64,000 bases of DNA from UBA3855 sp964472035. Lineage in GTDB: Bacteria; Bacillota; Clostridia; Oscillospirales; Ruminococcaceae. The notes below the pieces were generated by a model, which saw only the letters and a program-made list of their open reading frames with translations, searched no databases and was not told the origin of the DNA. The stretch is from NCBI GenBank assembly GCA_964472035.1, contig CAYYIT010000001.1:62001-126000 (forward strand), written 5' to 3'. Shown here piece by piece: positions 42,031 to 50,721 of the stretch (the stretch's first letter is position 1; every line of letters starts with the position of its first letter). Both the position numbers and the translations under genes were made by a program.

Positions 42031-42739
42031 TGTTATTCTCCATATTCTCCATCATAATCTGGGCAACCTTGTAATCATAGGGGTAGGTGATCTTGATATT
42101 GGACACATGGCCTTCCACAAGTGCGACCTGATGACCCTTGAGCATGAACATCTTGCATGCATCGGTAACGATCTTCAGCTCTTCCTCGCTCATGGAGCTG
42201 TAGACTTCCTCAAAGAGGGAGATCTTGAAGCTCTGCGGGGTCTGGCCCTGGTACATCTTGCTTCTTACCGGAATATCAGTAATATAATCGCCGTTTTCGG
42301 AATACACGATCGTATCGGTTGCAGGAACCACAGTATCGCAGACACCATGCTCTCTTGCGGCTTCAATGTTGTCAGAAATCATCTTCAGGCTGACAAAGGG
42401 TCTTACCGCATCATGTGTCACGATGATGTCCTCGGGATCCTGGCTGTGCTTTCTTGCTTCCTTGATCACGGCATCAATGGTTTCGTTACGGTCGGAACCG
42501 CCCTTTACGACCACCAGGTTCTTAAACTCACTTAAAAACTTCTTCTGCATATCCAGCATTGTCGGGTACCACTTTGCGTTGATGCCCACAATTACCATAT
42601 CCACCTCATTGTGAATCAGAAACTTCTCCACTACATGTACGATGATCGGCTTGTCATTGATCGTCAGGAACTGCTTCGGAATGGTGTAATTCCCCATTCT
42701 TGAGCCGACACCGCCTGCCAGTACTCCTGCAAAAACCAT
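42023..42739 (-). CDS. tarI: ribitol-5-phosphate cytidylyltransferase (TarI)
   Basis: The 238-residue protein of the IspD/TarI superfamily starts MVFAGVLAGGVGSRMGNYTI, the pyrophosphorylase loop. It contains KQFLTINDKPIIVHVV, GGSDRNETIDAVI, VTHDAVRPFVS and TPQSFKISLFEEVY. Association with tarJ and absence of any isoprenoid gene identify it as TarI, not IspD. It makes CDP-ribitol from CTP and ribitol 5-phosphate. It is the first gene of the operon that extends to tmk, transcribed from the 42857-42885 promoter with a leader of about 110 bases. Confidence 0.94.
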   Translation of the reverse strand: MVFAGVLAGGVGSRMGNYTIPKQFLTINDKPIIVHVVEKFLIHNEVDMVIVGINAKWYPTMLDMQKKFLSEFKNLVVVKGGSDRNETIDAVIKEARKHSQDPEDIIVTHDAVRPFVSLKMISDNIEAAREHGVCDTVVPATDTIVYSENGDYITDIPVRSKMYQGQTPQSFKISLFEEVYSSMSEEELKIVTDACKMFMLKGHQVALVEGHVSNIKITYPYDYKVAQIMMENMENNND

Positions 42740-42856
42740 TTTCTGTTTCCTCCCACTGAATAATTATAATTTATCATGACGCTGCTCACGCAGAGAGCAG
42801 AACATCTGTTTGTATGTATGAATGCAGCATCCTCGTGACGCATGCATTCACTATAC

Positions 42857-42885
42857 ATTATAGCACACCCCCTTACAATTTGCAA
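42857..42885 (-). promoter_or_regulatory. promoter of the tarI-tarJ wall-polymer operon
   Basis: TTGCAA (42880-42885) and TATAAT (42857-42862) on the minus strand are separated by 17 bp. It drives a unit of eight tightly packed genes from tarI to tmk. No terminator is seen between them. Confidence 0.8.
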
Positions 42886-42937
42886 GTGAAAAAAACAAAA
42901 ACCGTCAATTTCCATGAATTTTCATATGTTTATCACC

Positions 42938-42969
42938 AAAAAACAGCCAGAGCGGCAAGCTCCGGCTGT
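42938..42969 (-). terminator. terminator of the HAD-type gene
   Basis: The arms 42943-42953 and 42959-42969 form an 11-bp stem with one G-U type mismatch. On the minus strand it is followed by TTTTTT. It lies about 25 bp after the stop codon of the gene at 42995 and upstream of the tarI promoter. Confidence 0.85.
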
Positions 42970-42994
42970 CGATCGGCAGTTTCTGCCGGAAATA

Positions 42995-44956
42995 TTACAA
43001 TTTTTCCTTCCTGCCGCCAGTGGTCTCATCGAACACACAGTCACAGAAAACGGAGGCTGCATATTTCCCCTTTCCTTCCACGGAGGAAAAGAACGGCACA
43101 TAGGCGTCATTGCCGGAGATCCGCGTCATATAGGGGAATTTTTCAAACGCTGCAAGATAATCGCTGACAAAAGCCTTCTCTCCGGCATGGATCTCACGGA
43201 TCATCTGCGCATTCTCGCTCTCGGCGTCAAAGGTCAGGCCGTTCTCATCAAAGCCCGTAAAGGAAGGCTCCGGCGCGCCGCAGAGCAGCTCAAAGTAGAT
43301 ATTGTGCTTCTTTGCCGGAAAATGCGCTTCGTAGTGATCGCGGTTATGCTCCGCCGAGAAGCAATAGGCATGGAGCTTTCCAGTGCGGAAATAGGTCTCG
43401 CTGAAATCGCTGTCGATCTGATTGCCGGAATTGCTGCCGGCGAGGAGTCCGGTCACTTCCACGCCGCAGCCGAGCTGACGGTTCACATAGGCATCGAAGA
43501 AGATGCTGCCGCTTCCGGCCCAGCCGCAGTCCACCGTCACGACCGTGCGGCAGCCCTCCAGAATGGGCTGGAAGTACTGCGCCGCCTGCGCATGCATTCC
43601 GGCGTAGAGCGTCCGGATCTCCTCCATTCTGCCGTACAGCTCTGCCTTCACCGCCGGAAGATTCTGCTCCGTGAGCGGCTCCTCCATGGAAAATGGCAGC
43701 TGCATTGCAGAAAGCCCCATCGATGCGAGGATCTCGCGCAGCGGAATCCCCCTGCCGGTCTTCTGGTCGAGAAAACGCCGGAAATAATCCTGCGGATAGA
43801 GCGCCGCGCAGAGCTTTGCCGCCGCGGCTCTGGACCAGTAGACATATGCTGTTTTTGCTTCAGGATAGAGCTGCTCGTAGATCTGCTTCATGACATAGCC
43901 ATCCCTTGCAAAGAAGAGGACCTTGTCCGCACCGAGCCGTTCTGCATGGTCATGGATAAAGCGGCAGAAGCCCAGCATCAGGATGCCGCCGCATTTGTAG
44001 CCGTATTCAAAAACGGGACTGCATGGCTCTCCGCAGTAGAGTCTGCGGTTCACAAGCCCTGCATAGGCAGAGCCCGTCAGGAACGACATCCGGTCGGGAC
44101 GGAAATCGCTGCCGAGCGCATTGCAGTTCGGATAATGCACTGCCTGAAATCCTGCCTTCTGCGCCTGCAGGAAGTCCGCATTGCGGTTATCGCCGATATG
44201 GCTGAAGCTGCATCTGCCGCAGGCTTTTTTCACGACAGCGTAGAGTCTGCCGTCATACTTGCCGCAGCCCTCCTCGTTGGAAAGGAAGATCCGTTCATAG
44301 CCGGAAAATCCGCACTTTGCGAGCATCGCTTCCAGCGTCGCTTTCGGCAGGTACATATCCGTCGTAATGATCACACGCTTGGCTGCCGCAAGCACGGCAT
44401 CGAACACCTGCTTCATAAAGGGATTGGGGAGGCAGGTATCGATCTCCGTCTGCGATTCGATCTGCGCACCATGTGCTGCATCGATGCCGAGCTGCTGCGC
44501 CAGCACCTCATAGATCGCATCCAGACCGATATCGCTGCCGCCTCCAGCCGCAGCAAGGCGTTCCCGCGCCGTCTGTTCCGCACGGATGCGGATGCTCCGG
44601 AAATCCGGAATACCGAGCTGCTCCCCCACGAGATAGAACAGATCCGTCGGCTGCGCAAACGGACGCAGTACGAGCGTATCGAACATATCAAAGGACACCA
44701 CATCGGCCCTGCAAAGCTGTGCAGCCGTTTCCTGTGCTGTCATCGAAAAGCCGGTACCGCTTTCGTTTCCGGTACGGATGCGCTTGCGGTCGGGCATATG
44801 CAGCAGATTGAACTGCACATTCAGCAGCAGCAGGTAGCCCCACGAAACGGCACGGCACCGGCGGTGCAGCCCGGCGTGCGTCTGCACAAAATGCTCATAA
44901 CGCCGCTTCACGGCATAATTCCGGTTGACGAGCATATCGTAATATTTTCGCCGCAT
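42995..44956 (-). CDS. COG5610-like HAD-superfamily protein
   Basis: This is a 653-residue protein. Residues about 80-320 form a HAD domain: the nucleophile motif VVSFDMFDTLVLRPF, motif II VIITTDMYLPK and an Asp motif FSHIGDNRNADFLQAQ. A second half (LGADKVLFFARDGYVMKQIY, VDCGWAGSGSIFFDAY) matches the large HAD-type proteins of the COG5610 kind that accompany surface polysaccharide genes. The enzyme is a predicted phosphatase or phosphotransferase acting on the cytosolic side of polymer assembly, but its substrate is not known. AAGGAGGAAGATCC precedes ATG 44956. It is separated from tagH and from tarI by terminators, but read-through from the tagGH promoter is likely. Confidence 0.85.
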   Translation of the reverse strand: MRRKYYDMLVNRNYAVKRRYEHFVQTHAGLHRRCRAVSWGYLLLLNVQFNLLHMPDRKRIRTGNESGTGFSMTAQETAAQLCRADVVSFDMFDTLVLRPFAQPTDLFYLVGEQLGIPDFRSIRIRAEQTARERLAAAGGGSDIGLDAIYEVLAQQLGIDAAHGAQIESQTEIDTCLPNPFMKQVFDAVLAAAKRVIITTDMYLPKATLEAMLAKCGFSGYERIFLSNEEGCGKYDGRLYAVVKKACGRCSFSHIGDNRNADFLQAQKAGFQAVHYPNCNALGSDFRPDRMSFLTGSAYAGLVNRRLYCGEPCSPVFEYGYKCGGILMLGFCRFIHDHAERLGADKVLFFARDGYVMKQIYEQLYPEAKTAYVYWSRAAAAKLCAALYPQDYFRRFLDQKTGRGIPLREILASMGLSAMQLPFSMEEPLTEQNLPAVKAELYGRMEEIRTLYAGMHAQAAQYFQPILEGCRTVVTVDCGWAGSGSIFFDAYVNRQLGCGVEVTGLLAGSNSGNQIDSDFSETYFRTGKLHAYCFSAEHNRDHYEAHFPAKKHNIYFELLCGAPEPSFTGFDENGLTFDAESENAQMIREIHAGEKAFVSDYLAAFEKFPYMTRISGNDAYVPFFSSVEGKGKYAASVFCDCVFDETTGGRKEKL

Positions 44957-44973
44957 GGATCTTCCTCCTTACC

Positions 44974-45022
44974 AAAAAGGCAACGCCGCCAAACCGCCCG
45001 ACGGCTTATGCAGCATTGCCTT
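44974..45022 (-). terminator. terminator after the exporter ATPase gene
   Basis: AAGGCAACGCCGC (44977-44989) pairs with GCAGCATTGCCTT (45010-45022), with one mismatch. On the minus strand the stem is followed by TTTTTGG. It lies 16 bp downstream of the tagH stop codon. Confidence 0.8.
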
Positions 45023-45037
45023 CTCTATTTGTGTGAT

Positions 45038-46264
45038 TTACGCGAACATCTCCTCCACACTGCAATGGGGAATGTCCGTCATGCCATTGAGCTTCTTGCG
45101 GATCTGCTCGGTATGGCTCATATCCATGATCAGGATCATGCCGGTCTCCGGGATCTCCGTCAGATTTCTCGGATAGATCTTCTCCGCGCAGTCGCTTGCA
45201 CTGCGGTTTTCGATCACATAATCCACCGTCACGCCCTCCTTCTCCATCATGGTGACAAGGGTACGGGCGATGAGGGTCTCGCCGTAGAGTGCGATGTTCC
45301 TGATCTTGTTATCCTTGATATAGGTGCGCATATGCTCGATCTTCTCCGGATGGGAGATCAGCTCCTCCATGAAATCGATGTATTTGCGCAGGCGCAGTTC
45401 CTTGACACGCGCATCGTGCTTAACCTTGTCCAGCTCCGCCGCGGTCACTCTTCTTGCCGCAGGGCGCACACCGGAGGGTCTTGCGATCGGTGACAGATCC
45501 GGCTCTGCCTTTGGATCCTTGGCTCTCGCCTTCAGGAAACGATCGTACTTTGCAAGCATCTCCAGCGTTTCCTCACGATTCTGTGCAAAGGCGATCTGCT
45601 TGCCGTGATCGAGCCAGAGCATCTTATTGGCAAGCCGCTTCATCGTTGCGATATTATGTCCGACAAACAGCGTGATCGCACCGCCCTGAATGATCTCAAG
45701 CATCTTGTCGCCGCTCTTCTGACGGAAGCTGCCGTCGCCGACGGAAAGCACCTCGTCGAGGATCAGGATGTCGGGATTGACCATGCAGCAGATGGAAAAC
45801 GCCAGACGTGACTTCATACCGGAGGACAGCTGCTTGTACTTGTACCACTGGAAATCCGTCAGCTCTGCAAATTCGAGAATCTCGTCCATGCGCTCTTCGA
45901 TGAACTCCTTGGTATAGCCCAGCAGCGCACCGCGCATGAGGATGTTCTCACGCAGGTTCAGGTCACCATCAAAGCCGGTGCCAAGCTCGAGCAGTGCCAC
46001 GACATTGCCGTCCGTGACGATCTCGCCCTTCTTCGGAGGAAGAATGCCCGTCACGCTCTTGAGCAGAGTGGATTTACCGGCGCCGTTCACGCCAATGATA
46101 CCCATGAAATCGCCCTTTTCGAGCTTGAAGGACACATCGTTCACAGCCCAGATGCCCTCCACCTTGCGCTCGCGCTTCAGCTTCTGGATCATCCATTCCT
46201 TGAAGCCGATATCGGTCAGATCACCTGCAAGATAGCGGATGGATACATTTTTTGCTTCAACCAT
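45038..46264 (-). CDS. tagH: polysaccharide/teichoic acid export ATPase (TagH-like) with an extra C-terminal domain
   Basis: This is a 408-residue protein. Residues about 1-240 are an ABC ATPase of the polysaccharide-export group: Walker A GVNGAGKST, the signature LSSGMKSRLAFS, Walker B ILILDEVLSVGD, and the H-loop FVGHN. Residues about 250-310 are a charged linker. Residues about 310-405 form an unusual Rossmann-like domain (IRNIALYGETLIARTLVTMM, VDYVIENRSASDCAEKIYPR) reminiscent of sugar-binding or nucleotide-sugar-sensing domains. The standard TagH C-terminus is a membrane or peptidoglycan-binding tail. The partner permease TagG is 12 bp upstream. Confidence 0.9.
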   Translation of the reverse strand: MVEAKNVSIRYLAGDLTDIGFKEWMIQKLKRERKVEGIWAVNDVSFKLEKGDFMGIIGVNGAGKSTLLKSVTGILPPKKGEIVTDGNVVALLELGTGFDGDLNLRENILMRGALLGYTKEFIEERMDEILEFAELTDFQWYKYKQLSSGMKSRLAFSICCMVNPDILILDEVLSVGDGSFRQKSGDKMLEIIQGGAITLFVGHNIATMKRLANKMLWLDHGKQIAFAQNREETLEMLAKYDRFLKARAKDPKAEPDLSPIARPSGVRPAARRVTAAELDKVKHDARVKELRLRKYIDFMEELISHPEKIEHMRTYIKDNKIRNIALYGETLIARTLVTMMEKEGVTVDYVIENRSASDCAEKIYPRNLTEIPETGMILIMDMSHTEQIRKKLNGMTDIPHCSVEEMFA

Positions 46265-46276
46265 ACTGCCGCCTCC

Positions 46277-47044
46277 TTACAGATAGAAAATGAACTTGTT
46301 CTTATTGCAGTTGTACACGATCAGGCCGAGTACAAACACCGCCACAGTATAGCCGAGCATGAGCAGATGGACATCCATGCCCGGGATCTGCGCATCGATG
46401 ATGACCGTTCTCGCATACAGAATAAAGTCATACACAGGGTTGAGCTTCAGCATCTCTCTCAGATGCTCCGGGAATCTGTCCACTGTCCAGAAGATCGCAC
46501 AGCAGTAATAGAGCAGTCTGTTGAAGATGTGGTAGATATGGGACGTATCCTTGAAGAACACGAACAGGCTTGCAAGGATCAGACTGAGTCCCATATTGAA
46601 GAAAAACATCAGCACCATGGGATAGATCAGCAATGCCAGCTTCCATGTAAACGTGATGTGGTCGATGAGCATAAAGATCACCAGCACCACACAGGTGATC
46701 AGGAAATTGATGGTCGCCGATATGTTTTTCGATAGCGGGAACAGCCACGTCGGCAGCTTGATCTTGTTCATGATCGCGCTGTTGTTGAGCAGCGACTGCA
46801 TGCCCTGCGTAGTGGCGTTGCTGTAGAAATTATAGAACAGCACGCCGATCATCAGATAGGTCGTAAAATGCGGCGTATCCCTGCCGAACATATGCTGGAA
46901 CACCAGCATCAGGATCAGGAACTCGCACAGCGGATTGAGTACGCTCCAGATCACACCGAAGGTGTTTTTCTTGTATTTCTGGATAAAATCGCGTTTCACC
47001 AGTCTTGACAGCAAAAAGCGATATTTTTTTAATGTTTTTACCAT
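46277..47044 (-). CDS. tagG: polysaccharide/teichoic acid export permease (TagG-like)
   Basis: This 255-residue integral membrane protein of the ABC-2 family begins MVKTLKKYRFLLSRLVKRDF. It has about six hydrophobic segments and the family motif NTFGVIWSVLNPLCEFLILM near the N-terminus. The conserved cytosolic loop RDTPHFTTYLMIGVLFYNFY lies in the first half. With TagH it moves the lipid-linked polymer across the membrane. It is the first gene after a consensus promoter (47161-47189). Confidence 0.93.
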   Translation of the reverse strand: MVKTLKKYRFLLSRLVKRDFIQKYKKNTFGVIWSVLNPLCEFLILMLVFQHMFGRDTPHFTTYLMIGVLFYNFYSNATTQGMQSLLNNSAIMNKIKLPTWLFPLSKNISATINFLITCVVLVIFMLIDHITFTWKLALLIYPMVLMFFFNMGLSLILASLFVFFKDTSHIYHIFNRLLYYCCAIFWTVDRFPEHLREMLKLNPVYDFILYARTVIIDAQIPGMDVHLLMLGYTVAVFVLGLIVYNCNKNKFIFYL

Positions 47045-47160
47045 AGATCTCTCTCCATTATATTGCCAAAATGCGCCCTCGGCGCATTCATCGTCTATTT
47101 CATACGAATTGTGGGTGCCAACAGCGGAAGCAACGGAATTCCGGTCATTCCGTTGGTATC

Positions 47161-47189
47161 ATCATAGCACAAAAAAGGCCCTTTGTCAA
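47161..47189 (-). promoter_or_regulatory. promoter of tagGH
   Basis: On the minus strand TTGACA (47184-47189) and TATGAT (47161-47166) are separated by 17 bp. The leader to the tagG start codon is about 110 bases. A second TTGACA on the plus strand (47215-47220) has no good -10 partner. Confidence 0.85.
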
Positions 47190-47310
47190 GAAAACGCCCG
47201 AATTCTTGACATACTCCCTAAATCATATCCGCACCCCACGTTTGTTTTCATACATAATGAACATACTGTACTTTCCCTATTTTCCGTCACTTTTCTCCGA
47301 TACCACAGTA

Positions 47311-47345
47311 AAAATCGCAGCCCCCGGGATCCTCCGGAGGCTGCG
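47311..47345 (-). terminator. terminator of the nitroreductase gene
   Basis: A GC-rich stem (GCAGCC...GGCTGC with inner CCGG pairs, 47318-47344) is followed on the minus strand by ATTTTT. It lies just after the stop codon at 47355. Confidence 0.8.
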
Positions 47346-47354
47346 TATCTTCCA

Positions 47355-47876
47355 TTATTTCACCAAGAATACCTGACCGTCGCGTCTGGGTACTCTGGGC
47401 TTCGGTGCGTCCTTCTGATAGCCGAGGATGCAGCAGCCGACACCGGCATAGTCGCCCTCCACGCCCCATTCGCGCAGCAAGGCCCTGCCCTCCTCGCTCT
47501 CGAACATCTGGAAGCAGCGGTGGATCCAGCAGCTTCCCACACCGAGCGCGTGTGCTGCAAGCTGGAGATTGCCCATCGCAAGGGAACCGTCCTCGAGCCA
47601 TGTGCTGCGTTCACGATTTGCCAGAACCAGCACCACGGTAGGTGCGCCATAGAACGGATCGCCGTCCATCCCCATCACGGCCGCATTCATCTTCGAAAGC
47701 TTTTTGATCACTTCCGGATCCTGTACCGCGATGAAGATCGGGGACATGGCGTTCATTCCAGTAGGCGCATAGCGTCCCGCCTCGATGATCTTTTCTACCA
47801 GTTCCAGCGGAACCTGCTCATCCGTGTAGGACTTCACACTGCGTCTTGTCAGCAGCATATCATACATTGTTTCCAT
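47355..47876 (-). CDS. nitroreductase-family protein
   Basis: This 173-residue flavoprotein starts METMYDMLLTRRSVKSYTDE (FMN-binding RRSVKSY), continues with RYAPTGMNAMSPIFIAV, and ends PKPRVPRRDGQVFLVK. The LGVGSCWIHRCF segment corresponds to the flavin-facing helix. The start is placed at ATG 47876 because AAAGGA is 9 bases away. ATGs at 47885 and 47882 are too close to that site. It is a full-length family member, unlike the short copy at 13298. It reduces quinones or nitro groups, and the physiological substrate is unknown. Confidence 0.92.
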   Translation of the reverse strand: METMYDMLLTRRSVKSYTDEQVPLELVEKIIEAGRYAPTGMNAMSPIFIAVQDPEVIKKLSKMNAAVMGMDGDPFYGAPTVVLVLANRERSTWLEDGSLAMGNLQLAAHALGVGSCWIHRCFQMFESEEGRALLREWGVEGDYAGVGCCILGYQKDAPKPRVPRRDGQVFLVK

Positions 47877-47925
47877 TATCATCATTCCTTTTCTTTCTGT
47901 GTTTTGGGGGTTCGCGTGCTCCGCG

Positions 47926-49766
47926 CTACATCGTCAGCAGGAAGCGGATCCACTTGCCCTGCTGGCAGGTCACCTGGATCTTGATCTTGTGCGCATCCAT
48001 AATGCCCTTGGCGATCGCAAGACCGAGGCCGTAGCCGCTCTTGCCGGCGTTCTTTCTCGCCTTGTCGCCGCGGTAGAAACGCTCAAAGATCCTGTCGGAT
48101 TCCGACTGGGAGATCTCACAGCCGGTGTTGTAGAATTCCAGAATGCGGTTGTCGCCCCTCTGGAGCAGCGTCACCTTGATGATGCCGTTCTCGTCGGAGT
48201 ATTTCATCGCATTATCGAGGAAGATCGCGGCAAGCTGACGGATGTGCTTCTCACTGCCGTAGTACTTGACACCCGGCTGGATATCCATTTCAAGATTCTT
48301 GTGGATCTCGAATGCCTGTCCCTCAAACGGCAGCACCGTCGCATTGATGGCAGTACTCAGGTCAAAGTCCGCCATCTCGAAATTCTGGGTGGCATTGTCC
48401 ATTCTTGCAAGATTCAGAAGGTCGCCGACAAGCTGGTTCATACGGCTGGTCTGCTCCTGCATATAGCCGAGCCAGCGGTTCTCACCGATCTCGTCCTGCA
48501 AAAGATCCGCATTCGCTGACAGAATGGTCAGCGGCGTCTTCAGCTCATGTCCGGCATCGGAAACGAACTGCTTCTGTCGGATAAACGCATCACGGACGGG
48601 CTGGGTGATCCACTTGGACAGCACGCACAGCGTTGCCAGCAGCACCAGCAGCATCAGGATGCCGACGATGACCGTCGTCCGGAACAGATTGTTCAGCAGA
48701 CCCTGATCGGAGGTTTTGTCCGTCAGCACAATGAGCGTACCGTAGGCCTTCTCGGTCACATAGTACTGCAGCCAGCCGTACATTCCCTGTTTTTCGCCCT
48801 TCTGCAGAATCCTCTCCAAGATCACTTCTGCCTGATCATCCGTGTAGTCCTCCGTATTGCGCAGCCCGAGGTAGCCTCCGCTGTGATCCGCCATGATCGC
48901 GAAGTGATCCAGCATAATGGTAACCTCCCACTTATTGCCGCGCTCATCCGGCGGAGGCGGCGGCGGTGTGGTCGTAGTCGTGGTCTGCTGGGTCTGCGTC
49001 GTGGAGGTCGTTGTCGTGGTCGTTGTGGTGGTCGTCGTCGTTGTTGTCGTTGCCGGCGGAGGATCCGTCGGTGCCGCCGTCTGCGGCGGATCAGTTACAG
49101 GTGTTGCCGTTGAGGTCGCACGCTCCGTCGGAGGCGGATCCGTCACGACTGTTGTTGCAGGCGGCTCCGTCGGAGGCGGCATGGTCTCCCACCATGGGGG
49201 CGGCGGCGGCTCACGCGTNNNNNNNNNNNNNNNNNNNNNNNNNNNNNNNNNNNNNNNNNNNNNNNNNNNNNNNNNNNNNNNNNNNNNNNNNNNNNNNNNN
49301 NNNNNNNNNNNNNNNNNNGCTCCGTCGGAGGCGGCATGGTCTCCCACCATGGGGGCGGCGGCGGCTCACGCGTCTCGTTCCAATCCGGCTCAGTGGAGGG
49401 TTCCCTGGTATGCGGCCAGTCATTCTCTTCCCAGTCATCATCGTTCCAGTCATTGTCCTCCCACCAGTTATTGCCCATGGGCTGCGCTACGATCACACGA
49501 TCGGGCAGCTCCGCAGAAGGGAGATCCTGCGGCTCCGAAGGCAGCTCCGGCGGCATGCCGTCCAGCTCCACATGATTATAACGGTCGCTTTCCGCGATCT
49601 GCACCAGCAGCTGATGCGACTGGGACTGACTGACGGTCTGCATGATGACATTGATGGAACTGAGCATCACCAGGAACACACCCACGAGGATGGACATGGC
49701 AACGATCACAAAATGCACCTGCATCCAGAAGATCATATCCGTTTTCGGTTTCTTGAACCAACGCAT
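47926..49766 (-). CDS. sensor histidine kinase, interrupted by a 100-N scaffold gap
   Basis: TM1 lies at residues about 13-35 (MQVHFVIVAMSILVGVFLVM). An extracytoplasmic region of about 275 residues follows, with a Trp/Asp-rich part (WWEDNDWNDDDWEENDW), a Pro/Thr tract and a run of about 15 Thr. TM2 is TTVIVGILMLLVLLATLCVL (about 312-331). The kinase has HisKA GHELKTPLT (His about 355), the N-box FLDNAMKYSDENG and G2 GYGLGLAIAKG. Identical 55-bp blocks flank the gap (49164-49218 and 49319-49373). Removing 155 bp (one block plus the Ns) gives one frame of 561 residues. The ATG at 49766 overlaps the response regulator stop region. The response regulator gene upstream is its partner. Confidence 0.93.
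49164..49373. other. assembly gap (49219-49318) flanked by an exact 55-bp duplicate
   Basis: The 55 bases before the run of 100 Ns (49164-49218) are repeated exactly after it (49319-49373). Both copies encode the same residues (TREPPPPPWWETMPPPTE) in the kinase frame. An exact overlap of this size between contig ends points to a de Bruijn assembly break, so the Ns probably represent no missing DNA. A real tandem repeat in the Pro-rich linker is the alternative. Confidence 0.85.
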
Positions 49767-49767
49767 C

Positions 49768-50442
49768 CTACTCCCCGCCTTCCAGGAAATAGCCGACACC
49801 TCTTGCCGTCTTGATCGTCACCGTGGAACTGAGAACATTCAGCTTTTTGCGCAGGAACGATATGTAGACCTCTACATTGTTGTACTCCACATCGCTCTCA
49901 TAGCCCCAGATCTTCTCAATGAAACGCTCCTTGGGGATCAGCTGCTTGGGGTTGGCCATCATCATTTCCATGATCTGATATTCCTTCAGGCTGAGCTTGA
50001 CGAACTGTCCGCCCTTGCTCAGGCTGAAGGTACTTTTGTTCAGTGCAACATCTCCGAAGGTGAACTGATCCGTCACCACCTCACCGCGGCGGCGCGTCAG
50101 CGCGCGGACACGCGCCAGCAGCTCGCCCGTGACAAAGGGCTTGGTCAGGAAATCATCCGCACCGCTGTCAAGGCCGTTGATCTTGTCCTCGACCTCGGAT
50201 TTTGCCGTCAGCAGCAGCACCGGCGTGGAAATGTGCTTGCGCCGGAGAATGTGCAGCACATCAATGCCGTTCATTTTCGGCAGCATGATATCCAGAATGA
50301 TGCAGTCGTAAATGCCGGTCATGGCATATTCCAGACCGTCCTCGCCGTCATATACCGCATCCACGGCGTATTTGTTTCGCTTCAGGATCTCGCTGAGCGC
50401 CTCGGCCAGCGCGACCTCATCTTCTACTACTAAGATTTTCAT
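49768..50442 (-). CDS. OmpR-family response regulator
   Basis: The 224-residue protein has a receiver domain (ILVVEDEVALAEALSEIL, the phospho-Asp in CIILDIMLPKMNG, LLLTAKSE, and Lys in FLTKPF). A winged-helix DNA-binding domain follows (LSLKEYQIMEMMMANPKQLI, VEVYISFLRKKL, IKTARGVGYFL). ATG 50442 is preceded by GGGAGGAACGGAA. It pairs with the histidine kinase immediately downstream. The signal is unknown. The long extracytoplasmic kinase linker suggests sensing at the wall. Confidence 0.95.
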   Translation of the reverse strand: MKILVVEDEVALAEALSEILKRNKYAVDAVYDGEDGLEYAMTGIYDCIILDIMLPKMNGIDVLHILRRKHISTPVLLLTAKSEVEDKINGLDSGADDFLTKPFVTGELLARVRALTRRRGEVVTDQFTFGDVALNKSTFSLSKGGQFVKLSLKEYQIMEMMMANPKQLIPKERFIEKIWGYESDVEYNNVEVYISFLRKKLNVLSSTVTIKTARGVGYFLEGGE

Positions 50443-50576
50443 TTCCGTTCCTCCCTGGCGGATGGCTCCGCCCATGTACCGATGAAAAGCCATACTCCTT
50501 CCATCATAAACAGCATAGCAAAGATAGATTGAAATAATCTTAAAGAATTTCAAGCTGGTATTCTGTCTGCAGGGCA

Positions 50577-50605
50577 TTGCAGATTTTCCGGAAATATGGT
50601 ATACT
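50577..50605 (+). promoter_or_regulatory. possible promoter of the spoVAC gene
   Basis: TTGCAG (50577-50582) and TATACT (50600-50605) are separated by 17 bp, about 117 bp upstream of the start. A sigma-A pattern here would differ from the sigma-G control usual for spoVA genes. Confidence 0.5.
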
Positions 50606-50721
50606 TTTATCATACCACAGGTTTCCGGGTCTGACAAGTAGTTTTTGTAAAAAAATCCGCCGCATCGGCTTGTATTCCGCGCGGATCGGGACATACTACC
50701 GCCAGAAAGAGGTGAACCGTC

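Noticed and set aside
42914..45493. A long plus-strand open frame opposite the HAD-type gene
   Set aside because: It is antisense to a clear HAD-family protein and part of tagH, crosses two terminators, and shows no domain.
48960..49145. Repeated GTCGT/GTTGT units resembling a short tandem repeat or CRISPR
   Set aside because: They are Thr and Pro codons of the kinase linker with mixed third bases, and there are no equal spacers.
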